In this document: positions 44,901 to 52,541 of the stretch, in pieces | Position numbering within the stretch: position 1 is the stretch's first letter | Layout: every line of letters begins with the position of its first letter | Origin: Trinickia soli | GTDB lineage: Bacteria > Pseudomonadota > Gammaproteobacteria > Burkholderiales > Burkholderiaceae | Direction: 5' to 3' | Assembly (NCBI RefSeq): GCF_002879855.1 | Contig: NZ_PNYB01000007.1 | Location: 62,001-126,000 of the forward strand | DNA: 64,000 bases | Translations under genes and position numbers: made by a program | Notes under the pieces: generated by a model | The model's database searches: none | Seen by the model: only the letters and a program-made list of their open reading frames with translations | Told to the model about the DNA's origin: nothing

Positions 44901-45275
44901 GCCGGCAAATCGGGTGGGCAGCGCCAGAAGCTGGCGGCGACCTGCTTGGCTGCTGCACTGCGCTATCAACTTGGCGGTCAGGACAGGGCGTTGCCGAGCT
45001 ACTCCACCGTGGTGCTTGACGAGGCTTTCGACAAGGCTGATGCCGAGTTCACTGCGATGGCGATGAATATCTTCAAGACTTTTGGCTTCCAGATGATTGT
45101 GGCAACGCCGCTCAAGTCGGTGATGACGCTGGAGCCGTTCATCGGCGGCGCCTGCTTCGTGCATATCAAGGACCGCAAGAAGTCGGCTGTCATTCCCATC
45201 GAGTACGACCGTGGCGCTCAGCGCTTGAAGCTGACCCAGGACGTTCGCAATGCCGAAGAAGCTGCTATCTCCTGA
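41919..45275 (+). CDS. jetC: Wadjet JetC, SMC-like ATPase
   Basis: 1118 residues. Walker A GPSGSGKST at 47-55, long heptad-rich coiled coils on both sides of a hinge near the middle, ABC signature SGGQRQKLAATCLAAALRYQ, and Walker B STVVLDEAFDKAD close to the C-terminus. This is the MukB-like motor of type I Wadjet, which loads on plasmid DNA and extrudes loops. It starts with GTG at 41919 inside the jetB stop and overlaps jetD by 26 bases. Length is typical of the family. Confidence 0.93.
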   Translation: MNSVGQIALLDGADDQFRLTRIQTFNWGTFSNVFDFPIPKEGYLFVGPSGSGKSTVLDAHAALLTPPKWVDFNVAAREAERHGRDRSVMTYLRGAWAQQTGDGGEYVSQYLRSGTTWSAIAETYCDEQGHVVVLAQVLWVKGNSTASGDAKRLYLTLEREFDVQELEFFAKNEFDTRRFKHDLPDARVHTEFSAYQERFRRLLGIDNERALRLLHKTQSAKNLGDLNVFLRDFMLDEPETFGIATSLVNEFGELNEAHQEVVAARKQIQTLKPARDEHMELGRGSNERNCLQAIQTATDQYREFRRKALLDERVAELEVDKEASRQEVQRLSQIADIEFEKLTDLQRQKLNMGADVLDRLEEDIRAAEAEKPIRMGKRDQAAAACQVMGWAVPDSVVWFVQRVEAAKQRVLKSRDLKKELESRKDQLKADHRKASEDFAKTVAEVKALERQKSNIPARLVDLRERMARDLSIPEEKLPFVGELVEVRSDSAEWQGAIERVLGGFARAILVDDKNYSAVSGYLNERNIGERLVYFRTIQQTSGRTPGPNSLVRKLNLASGAFGDWVREELKHAFDLECADTMQTFRNAPRAVTREGLVKHSTTRHEKNDRHNVNDRSQWVLGFDNKEKLALYQNQAAELGGRISELQTALEKIGDEEDAQQEQLLHCQNLSNLTWNDVDVGALLARIDDLTMRLKAERDARPDLAVLDDRIKTQETVHSKAVGKKNDEDAKGRGLAKDLEKLNGKLAELARLWPTSDRAPAFADQIGARYEAVGKEVTLESLDQVHAQVDRGLGNELRALESRLTELKGSIVQRFVEFNRLWPAVAGGLDATLESADDYLAKLKRLEDDNLPAYEDRFFSLLREQSDQNLTLLTTKLDEERSAIRSRMELVNESLETAPFNPGTHLVIETTDKSLEDVRLFRASLKESLSHSFSNDRDLAEARFKTLAALVKRLASQETVDKNWRNLVLDVRQHVEFVARELDGDDIEVDVYRSGAGKSGGQRQKLAATCLAAALRYQLGGQDRALPSYSTVVLDEAFDKADAEFTAMAMNIFKTFGFQMIVATPLKSVMTLEPFIGGACFVHIKDRKKSAVIPIEYDRGAQRLKLTQDVRNAEEAAIS

Positions 45276-46449
45276 CGCCGCTCGGGACTTCCTCGTTCGG
45301 CGCTTCAATAACCAGCACCAGAACTGGTTGGCAGGCGAGGGTGCGTGGCCGCTGACGGTCAATTTGGGTGTCCCGACCGAAAAGGACATCACGGACGACG
45401 TGGCGGCAGTCAGGGCTTGGGCATCAGCCTGGCAGTCGAGGACGGGGCCAGGTGAGCTTGTGTTCGAGGAGCGCCAGTTCGCCAGGCTGGGCCGGCATCT
45501 GCTGCCGGTCAGCTTGACCTTGCCGGATGCGGTGGCTGTCGCTGCTTGCGTAGGGCAGTTGCGGCGCTGGGAAATTGCCATGCAACGCTGTCAGCAGATG
45601 CGGGAGCGGTGGCCAGACATGGGGGTGCGTGCGCTCGCAACGCGGTTCGATGTGCTCGCGGACTATTCCGCCGTGGACTTCGAGCGGCTAGTTTCCCTCT
45701 TGGCCTGGCTGAACGCGAACCCAGCATCAGGCTTGTATCTTCGCCAGATACCGGTGGAAGGGGTGGATACGAAGTGGCTTGAGAAGCGCACGGGCCTGGT
45801 CGCGGGCCTGCTTCGATCACTACGTGAGGTCAGCGAAGAGGAAGGTGACTTCTATCGCGTCTTTGGGCTGAGGAAGCCGGCGCATCGGGTACGTATTCGG
45901 GCTCTTTGCCCCGCCTCGCGACAGGCCATTGGAGGTCTATGCGACATCGAAGCGCCGGTGGCAGACATAGCGGCGTTGCCGATTTCGCCCCGGGCTGTTG
46001 TCGTTGTCGAGAACCTGGAGACCGGCTTGGCGCTGCCCGATTTGCCCGACACGGTGGTCGTCATGCGGCTCGGAAGCGCCGTTGGTGCGGTAAGAGCACT
46101 TCCGTGGCTGGTTGGGGCAGAGGTGGTTCTGTACTGGGGTGATATTGACACATACGGTTTCGCCATCCTGGATCGCGCACGTCGTGCCGTGCCGCACCTC
46201 CGCTCGGTCCTAATGGATGAGGAGACGCTGCTATCGCACCGCTCGTTGTGGGTTCAGGAGGCTGCCCAGTGTCCCAACGTTCCTCTTGACGCGTTGACGG
46301 CGGAGGAGCGGTCGGTCTATGAAAACCTGAGAGCCAGCGCATGGGGTACTCGCATTCGGATGGAGCAGGAGCGGTTGGGCTGGGCTGATGCCATGGCCGT
46401 GCTGATGCGTGCGCTTCAAGGGGGTGAGCCACTCCAGAGTGGCTCATGA
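45250..46449 (+). CDS. jetD: Wadjet JetD, Toprim-type nuclease subunit (DUF3322/DUF2220)
   Basis: 399 residues. The C-terminal DUF2220 Toprim domain has the Glu in VVVENLETGLALPD and the DxD in YWGDIDTYGF that bind metal in the Spo11/TopoVI-like fold; the N-terminal DUF3322 starts LLSPDAARDFLVRRFNNQHQ. JetD cuts DNA once JetABC has extruded the plasmid. The start is an ATG at 45250 inside the jetC end. Two hairpins at the 3' end (46426-46445 and 46461-46477) close the operon. Confidence 0.9.
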   Translation: MPKKLLSPDAARDFLVRRFNNQHQNWLAGEGAWPLTVNLGVPTEKDITDDVAAVRAWASAWQSRTGPGELVFEERQFARLGRHLLPVSLTLPDAVAVAACVGQLRRWEIAMQRCQQMRERWPDMGVRALATRFDVLADYSAVDFERLVSLLAWLNANPASGLYLRQIPVEGVDTKWLEKRTGLVAGLLRSLREVSEEEGDFYRVFGLRKPAHRVRIRALCPASRQAIGGLCDIEAPVADIAALPISPRAVVVVENLETGLALPDLPDTVVVMRLGSAVGAVRALPWLVGAEVVLYWGDIDTYGFAILDRARRAVPHLRSVLMDEETLLSHRSLWVQEAAQCPNVPLDALTAEERSVYENLRASAWGTRIRMEQERLGWADAMAVLMRALQGGEPLQSGS

Positions 46450-46477
46450 GCAACCAGCGGCCTAAGGGTGCCTTAGG
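46426..46477. terminator. Twin hairpins at the end of jetD
   Basis: GAGCCACT-CCAG-AGTGGCTC at 46426-46445 is a perfect 8-bp stem that overlaps the last codons of jetD, and CCTAAGG-GTG-CCTTAGG at 46461-46477 is a perfect 7-bp stem just past the stop. No T-run follows, so termination may be Rho-dependent or the hairpins may protect the mRNA. Confidence 0.5.
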
Positions 46478-46506
46478 TGGTTGTGGCGATTCAATGAGTC
46501 AACCAT

Positions 46507-47110
46507 GTGATGGTTTGCTGGGCGTCCGACGCGGTTAGCATCACTGCAACGGTGTCGGTGCTGGCCGGCCCCTTTTTTGTAAATGAATTATTTTGGGGGA
46601 AACCGTATGACGGGGCTGCGAATGCAGATTTGCGCTTTCAGCGCTACTTGAATACTTACCTGGAGCCCGCGCCGGTTCAAGAGCCAGTAGATGCAAGTAC
46701 CGATCCGCAACTCTCTACGCTGATCACTACTCTGCTGGAAGAGGCAATGAAGTCGCCAGAAGGGGCGTTGTTTGACATCGGCTGTGGTAAGGGGACTTTA
46801 CTTGAGCGATTGGCGGGCTCATCCGAATTCGTGAACAGCAACTGGGCCTACGTGGCGGTCGACTTCGACGAGATGCTGGCCGAGGTTCAAGCAGTTGCTC
46901 GGCAGAAGCGACTGAATCGGCGAGTCGAATTGCTGTCCGTAGATGATTTCTATAAGCAGTGGCCTGATCTGCCGCGCCCCCACATCTACTTCTGTCGAAA
47001 CGTACTGCACGAGTTGACCATATCGCAAACGGCCGACCTGTTCCGGAGACTATCTGACAAGCGTAAGGACGGAGAACTTGTATTCATTCAAGATTTGATG
47101 AACTTTCAGG
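46507..47110 (+). pseudogene. Truncated SAM-dependent methyltransferase
   Basis: The frame runs to 47508, but only the first 200 residues are methyltransferase-like: FDIGCGKGTLLERLA is motif I, VAVDFDEML and VELLSVDDF follow, and IYFCRNVLHEL is a later core strand. After FIQDLMNFQEG (about 47115) the frame reads the antisense of a cdsA remnant, so the protein lost its C-terminus at about 47110. The first 35 residues also look non-native, so the 5' end may be lost as well. I take it as a non-functional fragment at the right edge of the island. Confidence 0.6.
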
Positions 47111-47527
47111 AAGGGGCGCGTATGCAGTGCGGTGCCGAGCGCAATCGCGAGCGCGCCGCCGCGGATGAGACCTTCCCAGGTCTTGGACGTACTCACGAGC
47201 GGCGAGAGCTTGTGCTTCCCCCAAAGCTTGCCGCAGACGTATTGGAAGACATCGCTTGCCTGGACGACGAGCAGGAAGAAATGCAGCAACGGCCCGTTAT
47301 CGTTGAAGTAGTGCGGGAAGTCCAGCAGCAGAAGCGCAGGCGCGTAGCTCAGCGAATAGACGCATACCATGAGCGCCCACTGGATTTTTGCGGTGCGTTC
47401 GAGAAAATCGGCTGTGTCTTGCGAAAAGGCGGCAGCGGCAGCGAGCACGAGAAAGGCGTATACGGGGATGAAAATCGCGAACAACCCGTCGGATTCCAAC
47501 GAGGGTGATCCAAAAAGCGTGTGGCAT
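47110..47527 (-). pseudogene. cdsA: Remnant of phosphatidate cytidylyltransferase-like gene (cdsA)
   Basis: The middle of a CdsA-like protein is clear: FAIFIPVYAFLVL, a KIQWALMVCVYSLSYAPALLL segment (here split) and the signature TSKTWEGLIRGG. A start ATG at 47527 with AAGGGA upstream begins MPHAFWITL, but the frame then shifts and the N-terminal half of CdsA is missing, so an internal deletion is likely. The C-terminus is cut at about 47110 where island sequence begins. CdsA makes CDP-diacylglycerol from phosphatidate; this copy should be inactive. It is the last gene of the lipid operon whose first gene is the CDP-alcohol phosphatidyltransferase. Confidence 0.7.
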
Positions 47528-47529
47528 GG

Positions 47530-48139
47530 TTATCCCTTGGCGGTGTTTTGCAGGCGGATCACGGAGGCGCGCGCTTCAAACAGAAACGCGTCTTTATCTT
47601 CTGCGGCCCGGGCGATTTCGCCACCGAACGATACGTGGCAACTGACTGGAACCGGCAGCACGGCTCCTTTGGGCATCGCGCGTGCGAGATTGGACAGATG
47701 CACGGGGACGAGCGCGACGTTCGGGAATTGTCGGGATAGCCAGTAAAGCCCGCTTTTGAACGGTCCGATGTCGCCATCGAGACTACGCGTGCCTTCGGGA
47801 AAAATGATCAGCGATGAGCCGGTTGCCAGCGCTTCTTTCACGCGTTCTAGCGGATCTTCGCCGCTTTCGCGTTTGCGTTCGACAAAGACGACGTTGAGAA
47901 CGTGGTTGGCGATGAAGCGTTTCGTCGATGACGAATCCCAGTAATCGCGAGCGGCGACCGGCCGGACATGGGCGCGGGTTTCCCGCGGCAACGCGGCGAG
48001 GATGGCGAGCGTATCGACGTGGCTCGCGTGATTGGCGAAGTAGATCGTCTGCCCGTTGTTCGGCCGCGCCATGGCGACCGTGCGCGCCCACGATCAGGCG
48101 CACTACGCCGAGTAGGAGGCTTTGCAGCAGGTTACGCAT
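47530..48139 (-). pseudogene. plsC: 1-acyl-glycerol-phosphate acyltransferase (PlsC-like), probable frameshift
   Basis: Residues NHASHVDTLAIL (HxxxxD motif) and IIFPEGTRS are the PlsC catalytic and substrate motifs. They lie in a frame from an internal ATG at 48072. The N-terminal anchor MRNLLQSLLLGVVRLIVGA starts at 48139, overlaps the previous stop by eight bases as expected in an operon, and is in another frame. Loss of one GC pair in a GCGCGC run at about 48082-48086 would explain both. The gene is thus likely broken, or a sequencing error exists there. Alternatively the short 180-residue form is used. Confidence 0.65.
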
Positions 48140-48770
48140 GATTGGCCCCTGCCTCGACGTCATGCAGGTCTCGCACGATTGCGCGCGTTCGCGTGATGCA
48201 GGTCAGGGCGCTGCCGGCCGCGATGATCGCGAGCGCGATGAACAGGCAGATGTGATGACGATGCAATGCGGTTTCGGCCGCGTTCGCGACACACCCGAGC
48301 GTCAGTAGCGCCATGCGGTGCTGCTTGGCCATCGGCCCGATGAATCTTTGCGCGAGACCGACTACGCCGCCGAAGACTCTCACATACGCAGTGAGCGCGG
48401 CGAGCAGGGCGGCGGCCCACCCGAGGGACGGCGCTGCGACCGCATAGCCGGCCGCGACGAGTAGAAGCGTGTCGGCCAGCCTGTCGGGGAATTCGTTGTA
48501 AAGCGCGCCGACGACCGACCGTTTCCCGCCTTCGATTGCGACGAGTCCGTCGATCACGTTGCACACGAGACGCAGTTGAATGCCTGCGATGGCAATGATC
48601 ATTGCCCCGATGCTGTCGGAGGCAATCAGTGCGGCCGCGCCGATTGCAGCGAAGATCACGCTTGCGCCGGAGATTTGATTCGGTGTGATAGCGCTTCTGG
48701 CCAGCGTGCCTGCCAGCATGAGGATGAGTCGGTTCGATCTGGATTTGATTGGTCGGCGGTTTTCATCCAT
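48132..48770 (-). CDS. CDP-alcohol phosphatidyltransferase family membrane protein
   Basis: 212 residues with several transmembrane helices. The CDP-alcohol transferase motif is present in the variant form NVIDGLVAIEGGKRSVVGA and YNEFPDRLADT, which keeps the DG, G and final D residues but has Glu where the canonical motif has its third Asp. This variant is familiar from YnbA-like proteins. The substrate alcohol is unknown. Its stop overlaps the plsC start by eight bases, so it headed a three-gene lipid operon (transferase, PlsC, CdsA), of which it is the only intact member. Confidence 0.8.
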   Translation of the reverse strand: MDENRRPIKSRSNRLILMLAGTLARSAITPNQISGASVIFAAIGAAALIASDSIGAMIIAIAGIQLRLVCNVIDGLVAIEGGKRSVVGALYNEFPDRLADTLLLVAAGYAVAAPSLGWAAALLAALTAYVRVFGGVVGLAQRFIGPMAKQHRMALLTLGCVANAAETALHRHHICLFIALAIIAAGSALTCITRTRAIVRDLHDVEAGANHA

Positions 48771-48827
48771 TGGGATCGGGCTCCTCGGTTTTGGTTATTG
48801 GCGTCATTGCCTTTTATTCTTGTCCAT

Positions 48828-49085
48828 CTACATTGATGAAATCAACTGTGCGCCGCATTCGGTCGGGTCGTCGTGATAGGCGACCGGTTTGCCGTGATGC
48901 AAACGGGGGCTGTTCTCCGGCAGGATTTTGAAATTGCCTTTGCATTGGGGGCACCAGGTCATGTCGCCCTGCACGGCGACGGGCAGGCCCATTGCCGTGA
49001 TGTCGTCGCAGGCTGTGATGACTTCGCCGCCGTGGGTCGTCTTGTCGTGCAGGCGGATTACGCCTCGGCCGTTTTCGTGTTTCAT
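48828..49085 (-). CDS. PAAR-domain T6SS spike protein
   Basis: 85 residues. The PAAR fold is seen as IRLHDKTTHGGEVITACDD, followed by VAVQGDMTWCPQCKG and a late HHGKPVAYHDD segment; the Cys and His residues can hold the structural zinc. It caps the VgrG spike of the type VI secretion system. It is the last gene of the minus-strand vgrG cluster and lies 21 bases past the effector gene. Confidence 0.85.
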   Translation of the reverse strand: MKHENGRGVIRLHDKTTHGGEVITACDDITAMGLPVAVQGDMTWCPQCKGNFKILPENSPRLHHGKPVAYHDDPTECGAQLISSM

Positions 49086-49106
49086 GGGAAGTGCTCTGTG
49101 TCGCTG

Positions 49107-50927
49107 TTACGCAGCGGCTGCGGTTGCGCGGTGTTTTTGGTGGAGTTCGTGCATTGCGAGGCGCAGGTTCTCGCCCGCATAGCGCGTGCGGTATCGCAGG
49201 TAGCCGCCGCTTTCCCACGGCGCGTTGCGGGAAAACAGAGTGCCGACGATGGCCGTATCCAATGGCTTGAAGCCTGCGTAGGAATCGTGGCAGTAGGTGT
49301 TGAAGAACGTCAGTTCTACGTCGCCAGGTTGGCGTTGGACTACCTTCTCCAGAATTTCGCGTCGTGCCTTCGGGATGCTTTTCTTGGCTTGGGCGGCTTG
49401 CGCATATTGATGCTCGGCTGCTTTGAGCCTGAAGATCCGGCCGCGTAGCGATAGCTTGGCGCTCCCGACGGCTTCCTTCGCGTCGCGCAGTTGGATCTGC
49501 GCGTCGTACACCTCGCCGATGTCGTTCATGAAGATCCGGTGCGCGCCAAGCAGGTCTTCTTTGTCGCCGTCACCGGCGTTTTGGAAGAACGGTAGCGTCT
49601 CGTAGACGTGACGATGCAGATAACGCCACGCGAGGATGTCGATGAGGCAGTCGGAGATGGCGCGGACGCCGGTGCCGTTGGCTTGGATGAAGGCGGTGTA
49701 GTCGGATTGGAGCCGGTCGCTGATCGCGAATGCATTCCAGCCGTCGACGACGGTGGCGTTGTCGCTATCGAGCGGCACCCGGGCTGCCCGGGCCGCCTGA
49801 TACAACATGTTCAATGGAATTCGCGCGAGCTTGTTTTCATCTTCGCCGCCATTCTTGCCCTGCTCTTCGGGCAGGTAGCCACCGCCCAAATCCGAGTGCA
49901 TCCCCGGGAAGCGAAACTGGCGGCAGCGTGGCGGCATCGCCTCGCCGGGTGCGCAGATATCGTCGAGCGGAAATGATTCGCGTTGCTCATGCATTGCGAC
50001 GTAGTGTTCGCAGTGGCGCACGCGTGGCGAGAGTCGCAGGTTCTTCGGCTCGCCCCAGTCGTAGTGGCCGTCAGTCCAACGGCCCGCGGCAGGCCCGAGG
50101 CTGACAGCGGCGACTGTATCGAAGATGCCGAGAAAGCGGATATGCGCTTTAACGCCGCCGAGTGTGTCGCCCTCGAAGCACTCGTCCAACCAGTTGCAGA
50201 ACACGCGTGCCTGGGCCGCCCCGCGGCTGAAGCCGAATACGTCGATAAAGACTTCTACGAGCTTTGGCGCTCGCGTGTCGGCGATCCGCTGCGCGAGTTG
50301 TGCGAACTGCTGTTTTAAGAATTTCGTGCGATGCGAAATGCCGCCCATGGTCAGAAGGCCGCCTTCGTGCTTCATGTCGACCATCTCCAGCGCCCGCAGG
50401 TCGGCTGGAGATATGCGGCGGGCAGCGGCCTCGTCCGGATTCTGCAGCGGCAACCAACCGTTCGTGCAAAGCGCCTTGACCGTTCGTTCGTCGATCATCG
50501 GCGTGTCGTAGTTGTCGAGCGAACCGTGCATCGCGTTCAGGATGTGCAGCATTCCGAACAGGATGCGGGCGTTGCCACCTGCGCCGAAGCCCATTCCCAA
50601 CGTACGTGGCCCGTCCTCGCCAATTTCGGGGAACGGCGTGCCGACCCCGGGAATGTAGAGGGGGTAGTATCCCTTCCGCTTGTTGTCGGGATAAGCGCGG
50701 TAGAGCCTGGCGACATTGCTGTCCTTTTTGCGCTGCAGTTGCGTCGCCCCGCCGAGGCCCGGCTCGGCCCAGTCCTGGTTGTTGCCGGTGCCGTCGAAGA
50801 ACACACCAATTTCGATGCAGAATTCGCACTTGTCTGGGCGATACCAGCGGCTCGGGCCGGTCTCGGTCACGCCCTCGGTATGGTTCGGATGGGCGGCTGC
50901 CCGCAGGAGGCTGATCTCTTCGTTCAT
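49107..50927 (-). CDS. T6SS phospholipase effector, DUF2235/Tle1-like
   Basis: About 606 residues from ATG 50927, which overlaps the stop of the DUF3304 gene in an ATGA. DUF2235 landmarks are GVFFDGTGNNQ near the N-terminus, the nucleophile elbow VFGFSRGAAQAR (GxSxG), and a HSDLGGGY motif with a candidate catalytic Asp. This is the alpha/beta-hydrolase fold of Tle1 lipase effectors delivered by the T6SS. The neighbours fit: VgrG, a DUF4123 adaptor, a DUF3304 immunity-like protein and a PAAR. The C-terminal 120 residues are helical (RIFRLKAAEHQYAQAAQAKK). Confidence 0.85.
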   Translation of the reverse strand: MNEEISLLRAAAHPNHTEGVTETGPSRWYRPDKCEFCIEIGVFFDGTGNNQDWAEPGLGGATQLQRKKDSNVARLYRAYPDNKRKGYYPLYIPGVGTPFPEIGEDGPRTLGMGFGAGGNARILFGMLHILNAMHGSLDNYDTPMIDERTVKALCTNGWLPLQNPDEAAARRISPADLRALEMVDMKHEGGLLTMGGISHRTKFLKQQFAQLAQRIADTRAPKLVEVFIDVFGFSRGAAQARVFCNWLDECFEGDTLGGVKAHIRFLGIFDTVAAVSLGPAAGRWTDGHYDWGEPKNLRLSPRVRHCEHYVAMHEQRESFPLDDICAPGEAMPPRCRQFRFPGMHSDLGGGYLPEEQGKNGGEDENKLARIPLNMLYQAARAARVPLDSDNATVVDGWNAFAISDRLQSDYTAFIQANGTGVRAISDCLIDILAWRYLHRHVYETLPFFQNAGDGDKEDLLGAHRIFMNDIGEVYDAQIQLRDAKEAVGSAKLSLRGRIFRLKAAEHQYAQAAQAKKSIPKARREILEKVVQRQPGDVELTFFNTYCHDSYAGFKPLDTAIVGTLFSRNAPWESGGYLRYRTRYAGENLRLAMHELHQKHRATAAAA

Positions 50928-51718
50928 TGGCTCGGTGCTCCCGTGGTTTTGGCGGATTTGGACGTAGGCTCTTTTATCTTCTGTGACGTGCATTCGGCAA
51001 GATGCGGCGCTGCTTGGCAGCGACGGACGTGGCGCGCGGCACGCATCTTCTCCCACGCGTCCCTCTTACATGCCTGGTAGGCAGGGCCGGTTGTTATCCG
51101 TGCGCACCGCGGCAGATAGCGGCGCGCGTCTTCGCGCTGATCGTCCAACACCTCTTCCCGCACCTGCTTCATGCAGCGATCGATATCCGGCGCTGCTGCA
51201 CAGTGCTGCCTGGCGATGGCGATATCCGCGAGGTGCTCGTTCGTGTCACGCCAGTCGTGCCGTGCCGGATACATATCCGACGGCTCCTTCTGAGGAATGG
51301 GATCGTGCGGGCCGGGGTAATTGGGTGCGCTCGGCCCTACGTTGGACACCACCACACGTACGTCGCCGTTGGCGAGGAAATGCACCCAAACGCGACCACC
51401 GTCTTCGCCGTAGGGCTCAATCGGCACGTCGGCCTCGTAAGTCTTCCCTGTGTCGTGCTCCCAGTCCCTCACGTCCCAAACAACATGCGCGGTCAATCCC
51501 GGATGCCACTTCTCGGGCAGTGCAGGGCTGGGAGCACCGGCGTTGCCAGTTCCGGCCTGGAAGCCTCCCGCGCCGTTGACCCAGAAGTCAGTGATGCTCA
51601 GGTTGTCCGCGAGGTGATCGATACCTCCCATACCGGCATAAGCTGGCGCAGGACTTAGCGCCGCAGTAAGTGCAAAGCCAAACGAGATAAGCCACGCCCG
51701 GCAGGTTGTTTTTGGCAT
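50924..51718 (-). CDS. DUF3304 protein, putative immunity to the DUF2235 effector
   Basis: 264 residues from ATG 51718 with AGGA eight bases upstream. The N-terminus is a Sec signal peptide (LISFGFALTAALSPAPAYAG), so the protein acts in the periplasm, where a Tle1-type lipase would work. The segment HVVWDVRDWEHDTGKTYEAD and the VWVHFLANGDVRVVVSNVGP core resemble DUF3304 proteins found as Tli immunity factors next to lipase effectors. The C-terminus is Cys-rich and basic. It overlaps the effector start by four bases, giving coupled translation. No lipobox is seen. Confidence 0.7.
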   Translation of the reverse strand: MPKTTCRAWLISFGFALTAALSPAPAYAGMGGIDHLADNLSITDFWVNGAGGFQAGTGNAGAPSPALPEKWHPGLTAHVVWDVRDWEHDTGKTYEADVPIEPYGEDGGRVWVHFLANGDVRVVVSNVGPSAPNYPGPHDPIPQKEPSDMYPARHDWRDTNEHLADIAIARQHCAAAPDIDRCMKQVREEVLDDQREDARRYLPRCARITTGPAYQACKRDAWEKMRAARHVRRCQAAPHLAECTSQKIKEPTSKSAKTTGAPSQ

Positions 51719-51720
51719 TT

Positions 51721-52527
51721 TTATGTCCTTGTTTGAGGGGCCGTATCCCCATGCCAGTTCACCAGCTCGCTCCACTGCGTCGACGCGCGCAGCGACTCGA
51801 CCCGCTTCAGAAACCGTGCGTCCGTGAGCACCGAACCATCGGTCTGAACAGCCGCCGCCGCGACGTGACGTTGCACCTCGAACGGCTCGATGCCATGCAG
51901 CAGTACAAACGCGGCCGATGCCTCGACGTGGCGGTATTGCCCGGCAGACAGATGCGGCTCGCCGGTTTGCGCTCCGCCCACTGCCAGCGCATCGGCCAAA
52001 GCCCCCGCCAACGCTTGCTCCAGTAACGCGGCGCATTGCTCATCCGATAGAACGATCTCGGCATGGCGATGCTCATCGGCCGGTAGACCCCGGCCAAACG
52101 CCTTCTCATCGCCGAAGCGATCCAGGTAGTGCCATTGCGTCACCGGGCCTTTGAGTCGCGTGATCTGTTTCGTTGTCAGTACGCGCGCCAGCGCATCCAG
52201 CGCGCGGGTGTCTGCGAATCGAAGGAAGTACCGATCGCCCTCGGCCATCGCGATGCTGCGTTGTGATTCAAGGTGCATGGCGAGGCTGGCAAGGCTCGCC
52301 TCGCTGAAGACGCGGCTAACGCCATATCGCCACGGCAACTCGAGCGGTTCATCGCCCGGCACGCAGGTCTTGAACTCGTCAGCATCGAACAGCCACGGTC
52401 CATACTGCTTGGCACTCGCAGAGGCAAGATCCGCATAAAGCGGAGTCGCGTTGGCCGTGTGCGTTAGCGCGTCGAATTGACGGAGGCCGCGCCAGATGGC
52501 TGCGTCGATTAACACGAACTCGTTCAT
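51721..52527 (-). CDS. DUF4123 T6SS effector chaperone (Tap/TEC-like)
   Basis: 268 residues from ATG 52527, with AGGAAG upstream; the frame continues to 52779 but that part is antisense shadow of vgrG. The N-terminal DUF4123 domain reads FVLIDAAIWRGLRQFDALTH and, later, LASLAMHLESQRSI; conserved WHYLDRFGD follows. These adaptors load a specific effector onto VgrG. It lies 14 bases downstream of vgrG and upstream of the immunity and effector genes, so the effector loaded is very likely the DUF2235 protein. Confidence 0.75.
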   Translation of the reverse strand: MNEFVLIDAAIWRGLRQFDALTHTANATPLYADLASASAKQYGPWLFDADEFKTCVPGDEPLELPWRYGVSRVFSEASLASLAMHLESQRSIAMAEGDRYFLRFADTRALDALARVLTTKQITRLKGPVTQWHYLDRFGDEKAFGRGLPADEHRHAEIVLSDEQCAALLEQALAGALADALAVGGAQTGEPHLSAGQYRHVEASAAFVLLHGIEPFEVQRHVAAAAVQTDGSVLTDARFLKRVESLRASTQWSELVNWHGDTAPQTRT

Positions 52528-52541
52528 GTGAAATGTCTTCC

